Assembly (NCBI RefSeq): GCF_014851395.1
Contig: NW_024041262.1
Coordinates: forward strand, 14,653,252-14,717,251
DNA length: 64,000 nucleotides
DNA from: Micropterus salmoides
Taxonomy: Eukaryota > Chordata > Actinopteri > Centrarchiformes > Centrarchidae
Direction: 5' to 3'
Shown in pieces: positions 47,861 to 61,360 of the stretch (the first letter of the stretch is position 1; each line of letters begins with the position of its first letter). A program made the position numbers and the translations under genes. The notes beneath the pieces are model-generated. The model did no database searches. It had not been told where the DNA came from and saw only the letters and a program-made list of their open reading frames with translations.

Positions 47861-50800
47861 TGCATGTAGTTTGATTTCTCCAAGACATGTCTGAAATGTT
47901 GGGATATTAAAAACTAATTTCCCAAAATTTTAAATAATGTTCAGTTTCTAGTGATTTCATACCTTCTCAAACTTTTTGAAGTACTCCAAAACATTGTTTA
48001 ATGCAGCAGAACAAGTTACTCATTACATGTTAAACCAGTAATTTTTTTTCACATCTTCAATTACATGGTGAAAGTAACATAATAAGCTCTTAACCCACGT
48101 GTAAACTTAACATTCGGTATTCTCCCCTTGTGTTAAGGTTCAAATATGACCCACCTTTGCTAAACCCCTAAGATAAATTTGCTTTATTGGATTTTTAATC
48201 CAAATGTATTTTGCATTAAGTAACAACCTGTCATCCAACCTAAAATAATAAAATAATATCATCATATCATCAGGTTCTGATTGACAGTTGATAAATGATG
48301 ATATTGAATTATTTCCAAGCCATAAATTACCTAGTAAAACACTTTTCATTTTTTTATGTATGAATAGAAACGGCAAGAGAAATTGAACTACCCTTTTAAT
48401 CAGTGTAACACAGTTTAGATCATTTGAGCCTCAGTGTACTGATGCTCGTCATTAGTTGATTGGCACATCTCTATTACATGTATAGTACATTGACTATATC
48501 AGTTTCATAACACAAAGCCCATGTGGTTTCTGTCGAGTATAATAATATGTGATTACACATGCTTTGATTCTCCTACATGTCTTGGCAAGCATCGGTTTGG
48601 CATTAAAGCACACACGCAGAGAGAGACAAGTGAGATGAGTCACACATTTACACTCTAGTAATTTTAAACAAGCAGATTTGTACTGAATAAAAAACATGAA
48701 CATAATTTGGTGTGTTAGGTATTAAATATTTTTATGTTGCCAAGTATAGGAAAATAAAGGGGTAACAGTAACATTGTTCCGTGTGAAAGTTCATTATTGA
48801 CATCGGAACAGTAAAAACAAATCCACTTACTAGTGTTTTCCAAAGCTTTCAGCAGTATCTCATGGTGTTCCTTAGTGGATGCTCAACTTAGCTAGGTATG
48901 GAACTTTGGTAATTTAATAACAAGCTTTTGAAAAAGCCAGCAAGGGAACCTTGAGTTAAGAATTTTTTTAGTCAAAGCAAGATTTTTTAGTAAGTACACT
49001 GGCCAATCAAGAAGTTCACTGGACAATAAGAGGTGATGTAAAGAGCCATTTTCCCTTTTGCCTTATTGCATTCAAGCAGATATGTAATCACTGCAAAGTA
49101 CATTATGACTGTGGTAAGAAAAATGTTATCCAAAGCTAGAGGATAACAGCAGAGATGGAAAGAAAACTGGCACCCTAGTAATGGCATTTCATCTGTCAAA
49201 CTGTCACATGCAACATCACTGACACAGGGCCTACCTACCTCCTATCTATTCCTAGGTGGGATGCCAGGCAGCAAGCTAATTTGCTCAACCCTCTGCCTGA
49301 AAAGTCTGGAATCGCAGGGAAATGGCCAAGTGCACAAAATTTCTTCTCATAAAGTGTTTCAGTACTTCCATTCAAAGACCAGAAACCCTCAGATCAGTCA
49401 GCCATCATAAGGTGTGCGGGGGGGGAAAAGATGCACCAAAAAGAAAAACAATGCTGTAATTACTTCTCCTTATGATGCTAGAATTTCCAGACTCCCTATC
49501 ATTGATGGCATGAAGGTAACTCCCATGCTGACTTTCTTTTACACACACATTTTCAGTGAGTTTTTTTGTTGTTCAGTAATGATTAAACAACACCCAGCAG
49601 CAGCATCGCAAATGGATAGGAATTCAAAGTTGTCATGTCAGGTAGACCTGCCACTGGTAAGGTGTGATAACAATTCCACACATCTCAAGTTACCCTTGAT
49701 GTTTAATGGTGGTCAGTGTAAGACGCTTTCCGGCTCGCTGTAATCTTGTCAGTTTCACCTCTGGTGGTAACCACATGTAGAAAGTCACTGGATTATGGCT
49801 TATCAGTGCATGATCTATGACACGGGAAACTGTTGAGTCATTTCATCCAAAATCATCTTTAAGACATACTGTGAATGATAGGGTTCAATTTAAGAGTCAA
49901 GATATAAATTTTCAGAGGACGCTCACACATGCTGTACAGAGGTCCTTCAAGGTAACCCTCTATGATAGCGTGACTAGGATTTAGCATAACTTAGCCTGAT
50001 GCGTTGTCACTGTATTTGTAGCCGCAACAGTTTGTGGTGGAATAACATTCCTTTTTCCACTTCAGGGAACAGAGGGCCCTTTTTGCTAGATAGTGCATGT
50101 GTGTAGGAAGAAAGAAAAGGCGGGACACACTTATTTATACCCACATACACACACAGAGCAGCAGACAGAGATGGGAGCTTTTAGTGACTGAGGCGCTCTG
50201 CTTTTCCAGGAATGTGAGGATGAAAACAGCACTTCAGTGTTAACCTTGAAGCATTGAGCAGTGCAGCCTTTAAAGTATGTGAGAACCCAGAAGGGCCACA
50301 AAACAAATTATTGGACCTGCAAGCTGCAAGTAAAATTACCTCCTTTTCTGAGTCTTTGTTTCCATGAGTAACCTACATAGTTTATGTTGATGGTTAAAGA
50401 GGATGGAGAGGGATAGATAAAAGCTACATTTATCAATTCATCCTCTAGTCAGAATTCATGTTTCTTTCTCTGTGGGCCACTGCCTTGTGAATGGCATCCA
50501 TGTTAACAGACTCGCACTTATCTTTCTGCAGGAATTTCATCTTAACTCAGTGCAGAGCATGAGGTGTCTTGCCATCATTACGATGATCTTTTACAGAACA
50601 TGTTTTTCTCTATCTCGATTATTAGTGGGAAAACATACTGGAGTCCATTGTGTTGCTGCAGTTGTCCACTCCATTCAATCTATTTTTTGGATTGCAGCAT
50701 TACAGGGAACAAAAACATACTTGCTGACACTTCTTACCACAGTATAAAAATTCCATCAAGTTTCAACATGTTTTTTATTACAAAGAGAAGAACATGAGGT

Positions 50801-52288
50801 GGTCTTCTTATTCTATATTACCAGTACTGTAAGTTATAAAAGTTGATAAGACAGCTGGTTCACAAAACACAGCCAAGAAATTAGATATTTGGTTTCATTC
50901 ACATTATGTGATCCAAATTTAGCTATTAAGCCATGAATCTACTAGACTGAGTTGAATAAGAATACCTGAAATTAAACAGTTCAGCCCCTTGATGTATTGA
51001 GTGAGCGAAGAGATATGCAAAAATCTTTCTGGTGGAAGTAATCATAGATCTGCAATGAATTCTTACAAGCATTTCTACTTCTGACTTGTTCTCTGACATT
51101 CATGTGATTTGCTCTTTCTTCTTTCTTGGCTCAGATTTGTTATGGCACACTTTGGGATTGATTTCATTGTCTTTGCAACGAGTAGCATCAGATGGGGGCA
51201 TAAAACCTTAAAATCCCAGTTTATCATATTCTCTCAAAACTTGAGCCATCAAAAAAACAGACTTATCTTGTAAGTCTCCCACATCTCCTTGGCAGGAGTT
51301 GTCATTCTTGGGCAGGTAGTTGACCCCGGCTTGCCCCTCTCTCCTCCACTCCTCAAGCCTCCCTGAGGTATCTCTTGTCTGTGATTCACGTTCTTATCTC
51401 TTCGGTGCATACAGTGAGGTAGACCGCACAGACACAGGTCGCAGGACCAATCGCATCCGCACATCTGAGTGAATTATTCAAATTGCCGAGAGCAAGAGGT
51501 GCATACAACCTTTTCCTGTTACGTGAGAGGAATGGCTGGCCAGGCGGCAGTCATTGCAGATCAGACAGTCATTTAGATTGTACAAAAATGTAATTTGTTC
51601 TCATATCTGATTTTATCGTAATGGCTGTTATAGTCACTTGGTAATGACCTGGTGTCCATCTTACACCCGTGTTCAGCGTAAGTTAATGAAATCACATTGA
51701 ACGACCTAAATGGATTACATAGATCATATTTATATCTATGATTGTAATAAAGTGCATATACGTGTGGAGGTGTTGACACAAGGCAGCAAAAAAAGACAGG
51801 CAACAGTAGTGCTGTTTGAACATCACAAATACCAGAGCTGAAGGTAACAGTGTGGAAATCAATTACATGGTTGGCTCACTTAATTGATATCCACCTCAGC
51901 ATAAAGATAGATAGCACTCTGAGTAATATTAAGGCGGAGGCTTTCCTACGAAAAGGACTTCTTTTCACGGCGCTCAAATAATTTAGAATGAATACAGAAA
52001 ATGCTACATATGCATATCTTTAGAAGTTTTGGAAAGCTGTTTGTCTGCAGAAAATATGCACAATCTTCAATTTAATACTCTGAGTGGAGCAAACCTCTGT
52101 AAAAAAAAAAGTTAAATGTTAAATTATCTGCAAAGACAAATCCAATATATTTTGAATAACTTTTTTGGTTTAAGGTAAACCTGTCTGGCGAGGCAAAGCT
52201 TTAAAAAAATATTTCATTTCATTGCGAGTTATTTTTCAAAATATTTAATAGCTTCTACTGGACCATTCATCTTCAGTTGATGAACTGC
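47861..52288. other. Intergenic sequence, no gene seen
   Basis: Mostly AT-rich. A more GC-rich patch at about 51285-51470 carries a 71-codon minus-strand ORF with clustered cysteines, but no splice signals or family match could be recognised. Confidence 0.45.
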
Positions 52289-52308
52289 GCTGCTGCTGCT
52301 GCTGCTGC
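52289..52308 (+). repeat. (GCT)n trinucleotide repeat
   Basis: Six to seven GCT units, non-coding as far as can be seen. Confidence 0.95.
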
Positions 52309-52430
52309 AGTGACCAAAAGTGGTAAATGGCACAATGCAAACACTACACAGTCGCAGAAAACATATATTTGCCTCAAATGAGGCATCTGTTTCCTCAGAT
52401 TGGACAAGAAATTCTTTGACGCAAACAACT

Positions 52431-52452
52431 TTTATTTATTTATTTATTTTTT
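52431..52452 (+). repeat. (TTTA)n microsatellite
   Basis: About five TTTA units. Confidence 0.9.
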
Positions 52453-54689
52453 ACTGCTGATAGACAAGCCTCACATCAAACTACCGGAAACATTCTTTTC
52501 TGTGGACCTAATTATCTGAGTTACAACCACTCAGCATGAATTCTTTCCTATGTGCTTGTGTGTTTCACTGATCTCTGCACGGACTATGCAAAAATGTCAT
52601 GTTAGCATTACCGTGCTTTGCATTGAAGTGCTATTTAAGCTGGAGTGAAATCCTTTTTGTTACCACCATCACTCTTTCATGTAGGTTAAGGTTTAGGTGT
52701 AATACATACACGTAAACATAGATGATGGTGATGATCCTGATGGTGCCACAATAAGAAGATATACAATCATTCTTAACCAGTAACATGTGTCATGCACACC
52801 TTAGGCCACTCTGGCCTGTTTGAAAATACTGTCAAACACACATCAGTCACAGGATAAAGTCAGGGGAACAGTTTCTGAAATCATGCACCATCAACAAATG
52901 GACTGTTCGTAATTCCACATACTATACACTGTACATACGCTCCACCCACTAGTTTATCTGTAAAGAGCATGGCCCATTACAGAGATTCAGGCACAAAGGT
53001 ATAATTTTGTTAGTTCCCTCGTGCAGAGAATTCAAAAGGGCAATCATCAAGGTGAGATTTTAAAGGCAAACACTCCTTCACCTTCAAATTATATCAGTGC
53101 TCAGACCTGACAGGCAGACAGAATATCTGCAACTTTCCTCACAGATAAGCACTTTCCTTTCTCTGTTGTAAAGCTAAAAGTTGTCTTAAATCCCCTGCTA
53201 ACTGTGGGTAACACTAGTTTTTTAATGACACTTTATGACAGAGAGATATGTGTATTTGGAGGTGTATACGTTTCAGACACTTTAAGATATCTTTATGTTG
53301 GGACCAAATGAGCATTCATTAAATAGTCGATTATGCAGTTGACAGTGATAATGAGTCATTTTTGAAACAATGGATCTTAGATTTCACACAGAAAGACAAA
53401 GGGAAGCTTCTATTTTATAGCCATAAACTGTGTCAGCTGAAATGACAGCTGTCGCTAGCAGATTTTATCAGATGTTGGTGTAAGCTAATGCTATGACCAT
53501 TTTTTATTTTTTTTTATTCCAGCTCACTAGTTTTAATGTGAACCATGTGAAAGGGTCTTAAATATCCGTGTGATGGCTGAATCCACAACAGCGTGTATAT
53601 GTAGCCACAGTATTAAATAATTGCATAAAAAATGTAAATGTGATTAAAAAGAAATTTGTTCTAACACAACAATGAATGGTTTGGATGGTTACTATGAAAA
53701 ACACACATGATCACACAATACAGCATTTTACTTTATGCTTTCATGTATGCTTCCCACTATCCTCGAAACTCTTGTGATGCCAAGTATGGCTCTAATGAGA
53801 GCCCCATGCACACTGCTTTAGCACGTAGAGAAATCTGAAGATTGACAGGTGTGTTGTGCCTAGTTAAAGATGCTAAGCTAGGGTTGAATAACTGAAGAAC
53901 ATCTTCTGTTGACCCCCTTTTATTAGATGCACTCACATTAGCTGTGACTGAGGGTATAGTAGATCATCGTCTCGGACTCAACAGAGATCAATTCTCATTT
54001 CCTTCAACTTCAACAGTTTTGAAATTCAATGTTTTTGTAGGATCATCCAATTTGAGTCATCCAAATTGTCGGCCAGTTTTTCGTGTGGTAGATTGACTCA
54101 TCATTCATCTGGGTCTATGCAGACTGATACCAGCAGCTCTGAACTGGGCTAGTTGATGAAACATAAAGATGACTTGAGGCATACCTTTCTTTGAGCACAG
54201 GTTTGTTCCAAACTTTGGATTCTGTGGCCTATTAGCACATTGGAAAAGTACACTGTGGACTTTTGACATCTTCCTGCTGATGCAACACCTGAGTACTGTT
54301 ACCACACTATTCTGGTTTGTTAGGACATTGGAGCACAGACACTGAATGACATCAGGCTATTAATTCATCCACTACATATTGCATTCTAACTACTACTGAA
54401 TATATAGAATTATAATGCTCATATTGTGCCTTTATTTTCCAAATAAAACCTGAATAAATGAAACATTTTTAATTTGTAACTTTTACATACTTGAAATTCC
54501 TACATTTTCTTTACTGGCACATTCAAAATCACATGTGTGGTTGGGGATACAGAGCTATCCCAGCATGCATAGGTTTAAACACCCTATACAACATTACTGA
54601 TTGCACATTTATTGTAAAACTTGCTGTATTTCTTATTTATAGAATTTTATACATTAAAAGTACCTTTCCTGTATAAAGTGTCTTAATCA
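52453..54689. other. Intergenic sequence, no gene seen
   Basis: AT-rich DNA with a T-rich run at 53500-53516; no feature supported. Confidence 0.5.
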
Positions 54690-54750
54690 ACTCACCCAGC
54701 GTGCCTTTGGCAGGTCGCCAATCTATCTCAGGTTTAACACATACTGAATT
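54690..54750 (+). repeat. LINE 3' region fragment (L2/CR1-like)
   Basis: CAGGTCGCCAATCTATCTCA followed by GGTTTAACACAT is a decayed form of a motif I recall from the 3' region of a common fish LINE, the same group as the tail at 12418. Confidence 0.45.
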
Positions 54751-54982
54751 CCACACAACCTCACATGGTTCAAATTGTGAATTCCTGTGAGTTCAGTAAA
54801 ATTAGATTCAATGTCCTACAAAACATCTGTGGGCACAAGAGTGATTCATGATGTCCAAAAACATCCAAACAGTTGAGGTGGTCTACTGTGCTACTCACTG
54901 AGGTAGGAAAAAGAAAGCCAAAACACAATCTGTAATTAACCCGCGTAATGTCTCAAACTCAAGGCTTTAAATGTGTAAACAC

Positions 54983-55062
54983 TAGGGCTGACCCCGAATA
55001 GCCGAAGATTCTATGCTTCAATGGGCGGAGCCTGATTCGACTGTCAATCTCACAGTCAAAGC
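54983..55062 (+). repeat. Transposon terminus fragment (TAGGGCTGACCCCGAATAG)
   Basis: TAGGGCTGACCCCGAATAGC and GAAGATTCTATGCTTCAATG resemble one end of a fish hAT-like element. The partner end was not found. Confidence 0.4.
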
Positions 55063-55545
55063 TTCGCAGCGAAACAAAGATCATGTCATTTTGGTGATAC
55101 AGGGGTGCTCAAGTCTGATTTTACATAGAACTATCAGTTTTCTCCCAATAAGTTAATATACAGCATATATACATTTAAACGATTAATCCTGTAAATAAAC
55201 ATGTAAAAAGAATAAAACTTTCAATAAATGTTTTTAAAGTGCGTAAATAAATCCAAAATTGTAACCCTAACCCTGGGTCGTCAGTGTGCATGTGTAGGCG
55301 TAACCGTGTATGAGTAGTGGCAGAAGAGGAACACTTGCTGAAGAGACGGAAGGCCAGCTTCACCGGTATTGTGCAAGTTTTCTGCACCTCGCACGACTTT
55401 TGGATAATTTATTACCATTGATGAACTACACAAAGAATTTTTTATCGTTTTTTAAATAGCCGGCTACTTGAAATAGACCCGCGAGGAACCGCAACGTACA
55501 TGCAGTTGTCCGCAAAACTCTGCATAAGACTGGTGAATGGCAGGC

Positions 55546-55565
55546 GAGAGAGAGAGAGAGAGAGA

Positions 55566-55602
<37 letters not shown>
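55546..55602 (+). repeat. (GA)n microsatellite
   Basis: About 28 GA units with one TG interruption. Confidence 0.95.
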
Positions 55603-55606
<4 letters not shown>

Positions 55607-56224
55607 GGGTCTACAAAAAGCCTCAGTTTAACTGGAAATTTAGTTGACTGAATAATGCAGTTATGCAGCTTCTCAAGATTAAAGCAGAGCCACCATGTGT
55701 TACCCCTCCGACGCCCCTATGTTTAATAGTCTTGAAAAGGTCCTCTTAAATCTTTCAAATATAGCATGACTGCTCTCTAAGGGCACCAGTATTTGATCCA
55801 ATGTCCCGATTCTGTGAGGCTCCAAGAAAACAAGCCCAGGTTTAAACTTTCCAGTAAACTCAAGCTAACACTTAGCCTCCAGTATGGCTACAAATCAAAG
55901 AACCACTGAATGAAGTGAATCACTAAAACTATACCCAGATTTACTGTCAACAGTTGTGGAAAGCTGGACAGTACATGGATGTAATTAGTTTGCCCAATTT
56001 GTTTTACCTTGATCTTGTACTGAAGACTCTCTGATAATAATAATGACGATTCATAATTCATAATTATGAAATCATTCATTTCTTTCTATCATTTTTCAGA
56101 CAAAATACTGATACAACTGTTTTCACAATGTCAGTAATTGTGAAATAGTATGACATTGCTTGAGATTTCGACACTCATAATCATCAATTCACTTTTCATT
56201 TCCTCACATACATTTATTTTCTAC

Positions 56225-56480
56225 TTACCTGGGGCCAAGTTGTGATGACTGCAGTCTAAGCGAGGTAGTCCAGATGTCCCCCTCCCCAGCAACATCTTCC
56301 AGCTCCTCCTGTGGGATCCTGAGACGTTTCCAAGCCATTTTCAAGCCAGATGACATGCATAGTGTTCGGGGTTTTCCCCAGGGTCTCCTACCAGTTGGAC
56401 ATGCCTGGAAAACCTCCAATGGACTTTATACTGCTTCAAGGAGCAGCAGCTCTACTACGGATGTCTGAGCTACTTATCCA
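56225..56480 (-). pseudogene. LINE ORF2 C-terminal fragment
   Basis: On the minus strand the reading VFQACPTGRRPWGKPRTLCM then AWKRLRIPQEELEDVAGEGD is the characteristic end of a fish non-LTR retrotransposon ORF2, after the RNase H/Cys region. The first codons upstream (GGAGCAGCAGCTCTACTACG on the plus strand) also fit. It is severely 5'-truncated and carries substitutions. Confidence 0.7.
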
Positions 56481-56484
56481 ATTT

Positions 56485-59400
56485 ATAATGGTAAACTTAA
56501 TTCAATTAATCATTATTTAATAATTAAATTACAAATTTTGTGAGCTAAATAAATTAGATGGTTATGTCACCATTAGCAGGACACAAAATGAAAAACACAT
56601 ATTTAGAATAGAATATATTGTTATTGTCATTGGGCTCAACACAATGAAAATCTGTTCAGCAGCTCTTCAGCAGTGTGCAGCAGAAACACAAAATAGATAA
56701 ATAAATAAATAAAACAAAATAGAAAAAATTATCAATAACAATACAATCTACACAAAGGCAAAGCGATAAAAACAAGGGTGATCTAAAATAATGCATTACG
56801 TGTAATATGATTAAAAACACAGATGACATTATTTCCTCTCAATCATAATATGCCAATATAGGAAAAGTGAAAGATAACCATCGTTGAAGTTGCAGTTTAG
56901 ACCAGTAAGTCTGTAAAAGCAGATAACTGGGTTTTCTCAGCCAAGGGACACCCACACACAAAGCAGACACAAAGCAGACCACATTCAGAGAAGTCTCAGA
57001 AGTACCATTGTCATCATACACACTCTGCAGCAACCACACTTTGAGATTTAAATGAGAGCTCTGGATTCTCAGAAAAATCCTAGACCTTACGGACTGCAGG
57101 CTCATCATGGTGGCCTAGCAGCAGCGAGCAGCTACAGGGATTTGTGGTTTGGGATTACAGCAGAACACAGACGTTCTTCTGAAGCAGCCAAGCAGCGAGT
57201 GACTGAACAGAAAAGACACCAGCTGGAGTGTAAAATATAGAAGTCTATCTCATGACTATTCTAGGAACCATATGATTGCATAGTGCAAGTTTATAGCCAT
57301 ATACTTTAACACCTTGCATAAACATCCTTGTTTTACTGATACAACTTGATTTCTAAAGGGGAAATTAGGGTAATTTTTTTAATATGGGTCTTATTTTTCT
57401 TTCAAGTTGACGGTTTGAAAGTAGCTTTTTCAGTTTCTTGCATAACATGAATAAGGCAGACGTTTGTCTGTCATAGCATAAACAAGTTATGAAAGCATGG
57501 TTATGTAAATACATGTGTCACTCCTGCTTCAGTTTTCAGTGGACATGTTGGACATGGACATGATTTTTCGGATGGAGGTATGTGTGTGGTGCTACAGTGA
57601 GGTTACCAGGCAAGGTTTCGATCAGAACCAATCAGCATGATACCAAAACATGTTGACATACCACAGCTTGTGTCCCATCAGATAACTGTGATTGATTTGC
57701 ACTTCCACAAGTGTAATCTATCCTTAGCCTTTATCAAGTGCTTGGTTACCAAACATCATAGTTCATTTGTCATAACAGTGATCTATGCCTAACCTTCATT
57801 ATAATGTAATTGCCTGGCAGATACTGTATTTTATATTTAAAATGTTGCCACTGATACAGCCATGCTGCTAGTGGCTCTCTAAGGCTGTACTTAGGGGCAC
57901 AGTGGTGCTGTGAGCTAAATGTCGACATTGGCATGGTTGAAGTGTTTATAAATATGCTTTAATTGTTCAGGATGTTGAGGTAAAATGGGAAACAGTGGGT
58001 CAAGCCATGTTAAGTATATTTCTAGAGCGCCATTAAGGTTTGAAAAGCAACGAAAATATTGATATAAATGCAACAGCAAAAGACGCAAAATAAGATACAG
58101 GACAGATGCAGCTGCAGTAAAGACAGAGCTAATTTGCATGACAGGGAGACAGAGGGAGAGTGTGTGTAATTGTGATTGCGCATGTGTACAATGTATCACT
58201 GCCTGTGTGTGCCCACACACACAACGGCATATCCACTAATCACATCCAGTCAGCCAACAATACCACACAGTCTGCAGGAGAGGAAAGTGAGGCACAGACT
58301 GCAGGTTGCAAGCTATGCTGAATTTCAGTTCTCGAGTGCGGATTTGAAAACTGTCGAGCCTGAATCATTGACAAGGACAAGAAGCTTATTCCAGAGGCAG
58401 GAGGCCCTACAGGAAAAGACTCTGCCCCCAACCCCCTACACCCCCCACTGGTTTTCTTTCTGATATATAGATTTCCTTGCTGTCCTGCAACCTGAGAGTG
58501 AACAGTGCAGTTGGGCTTACAGGGAGCGAGTCAATAAGTCATACAGTATATTAAGGAGCAGGGGTGGGTAATATCTTCTAGGTTAGAAGAGGGAGTTTAC
58601 AGGAAGCCAGTGAAGAGTGAACAGTGAAAACACATTTATTTCCTGGTTTGCATACATAGTGTGCTGTTGAGATTTGATTATGTTGGATATTGTGTAGTGT
58701 GGAGTTTGGGTGGGTGTATGCATACCAGCAGCCGCCTCTGAGGCAGACAGATACATTTTTCTAGATTGATAAATTGCATGGCATAGAGTACCTTCTCATT
58801 TAGATGTCACTGTTGCATACTGCTTACTTTGACATTTTGAGTCTCATCCGTGCAAGTATTGTATGTGTTTTCTGTCTGTATTTTTATAAAAATAAAATGT
58901 CAGACTGTCTCAGCTGATTTGCATGGTGCAAAGAAGTGGTAAAATGCAATTTGTCAAGATTTGCAATGGTACTGATGAGGAAAATATAGTTGTTTATGTT
59001 TCCTTCAATCACATTAGCGTGATAGCCATTATTTTCCAATACTGTAATATTTAGATGTCATTTCACACTTAATTGTTCAATCATAAGGTGTTTACCGTTT
59101 GACCAATTAAATTAGAGGCCTTGCTGCAGGAGCTGCAAAAATCCAACCTTGCTGAGTAACACTGACTGATTTCAGATGACAGCTACACTAGAAAACAAAA
59201 TGTTTTGATCATAACACCTCATTTAAAAGCAGTTATTAGCGATCCCAAAATGTTCCTCTATGTTTCAAACAAGGACCGCTTAAACTAACTTATCCTGAAT
59301 CTTGTAAGATGAAAGATGACCAAAAAGGCAGCTTTCAGTCCACAAGGTTGCTATGTTTTTAAGGACTCTGCCTTGGTTTATTCTGTACATTCCTTTACGG

Positions 59401-60825
59401 ATATCCTATTCAACTAATATTTTTAACTGGCATTTTGCTTTGCTTGGAAGGCACACCTCTGGTACAATCCTACCTCATAAATATAACTTTTTGCCCTGAG
59501 CGCCATCCTCATCACTAATAACACAGGTAGCAGGTCTACACACTCAAGTGAAAATTAATTCCTGGAATGTCTGGCTTCTTCCAGGTGAGGCTTTAGCTAA
59601 AGTTCTTCTGCATTTGGGGAAGATTGTTGTACCATGCGAGCTGATGGATGGTTAGCTTAGCGTGAACAGCCTGTACCGTTTGCTCAGTAACGGCTTAATG
59701 ACTTAAGTGCCCATATTTGACTCCAATTCCCAATACCAACATTTTTGCTCATATTTTAAGAAAGGGAACACAACTGAGGGCAGTTCAGAATATAAACTGG
59801 TGCTCATCTTTAAAACAACGTCTTCGAAGAACATCAGACAGTTATGCACAAGAAGAAGAATATAGTACCAGAGTTGATTGAGTAGAAATGATGGGGGATG
59901 TTGCGCTGAGATACAAATGGCAGGAGAAAGTCATATACACATGGACAGTTTCTGAAGATTAGTTAAGCTGTTAACACCTTTATTGCAGACAAATTCTTGA
60001 GTGTGATGTAAACAATGAGCCAGAACAACACTGTGAAACTTGCGTCAGTCTGCTTGTGATACAAATGCCTCTTGAAATGGGGTATCAGGCTCACTGACAT
60101 GTAATAACTCCCAAAGAAACCATCTGCTATCAAAACCGGTCATCAAATCTGCCAAAAAGTAGCACATTGTTGACAAAAATAGATGTATGGGCACAGTTAA
60201 TAATTAATGAATGTCAACACTCTCCTATTTAATCAGGTTTGGGCAGAGTTCTCATGTCACAGGCCAATCAATTCATCTTGTTCTTTATTCCAAAATTCTT
60301 GATTCATTTCATCTTCTGTGTTGCTTTAGCAAACATTTGCTGAGCAGCAGTTAAGAAAGGATTGTACCATTACACAAGCTGAGTCATTGTCTGTGATCAT
60401 ACTCTGAGTATTTGGGATCGAAAACAATAATTACTGTGAGAGAGAATGTAGATTTGTGCTGTACATGTTACAGCTGAGCAGAGTGAAATTACAACTTTGT
60501 ATATGAAGAAGTCAATAGAGTACATTTTCTTAGTTCCACATAGATGTGAACACTGCCTGTAACCATAGCAATGTTACAGGTCTAGTGCAAAGATGGTGAC
60601 TTCAGAAGCTACAGAGAGTATTCAAAGAATAGTAAAGTTATCCATCGGGTAGTGATGAAATGACACAGAATAGATGCTTTTCGTCCTTACATAAATCCAT
60701 AGAGTTATGAGAACTCTAAATACAGTGCTCAGTGCTGAATGTACCATTTACCTCCAGACCAAATAATTGGAAACCTGGACAAATATGAAAACGGGGTTGA
60801 AACTACAGCAAAAATCCTGCATTAG
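56485..60825. other. Intergenic sequence, no gene seen
   Basis: Short (AAAT)n at 56697-56712 and no recognisable exon or element. Confidence 0.5.
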
Positions 60826-61130
60826 CCATTCAAACAATGAGTTGATTGACAGAAAATTAATCAATAGTTTTTTCTAAACACTAAAATATATATGTTCTCT
60901 GGTTGCAGCTTCTCAGATGTGAGGATTTGCTGTTTTTCTTCTTTGTTGTGTCATTGTTAAGTGAAATGCCTAAAAAGTAAAACTGCTGTAGATTGTTTTT
61001 CGGTCAAAACAAACAATTAGAAGACATCACCCTGGACTTTGGGAAATTATGAATAAAAATATAATGACGCTATTAACAACTCAATTGCCAGTCTGTTACT
61101 CAATTAGTCGTTCATCAGAAAACTAATCTG
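60826..61130 (-). mobile_element. AT-rich MITE copy, reverse orientation
   Basis: Contains TGGTTGCAGCTTCTCAGATG, GTGAGGATTTGCTG, AGACATCACCCTGGACTTTG and ACTCAATTAGTCGTTCATC, the reverse of the plus-oriented family at 8.8 kb and the most complete copy for the central part. Confidence 0.6.
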
Positions 61131-61360
61131 CAGCTAATTTGATAATAAAATTATTCAGCTTCTCAATGTGACAATTCAGTGCTTCTTGTTGTTACATTTG
61201 ATAGTAAGCAAATTTTTGGGTTTCAGACTGTTTATTGGGGAAAAAAATAAATCTGATGCATGTCCTTGGGCTGTGTGAAATTATAATTAATTGAAAAAAT
61301 AATCTGATACAATCATTCAATTAATCAATGACTAAATTATCTTGCAGCTATAAAAATCAA
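61131..61360 (-). mobile_element. Second, adjacent AT-rich MITE copy
   Basis: Repeats the order of motifs of the preceding copy: CAGCTTCTCAATGTGA, TGCATGTCCTTGGGCTGTGT, GAAATTATAATTAATTG, ATTAATCAATGACTAAATTA, TCTTGCAGCTATA. The two copies lie head-to-tail. Confidence 0.55.

Noticed and set aside
56274..56468. Plus-strand 64-codon Ser-rich ORF
   Set aside because: It is the antisense shadow of the LINE ORF2 end on the minus strand.
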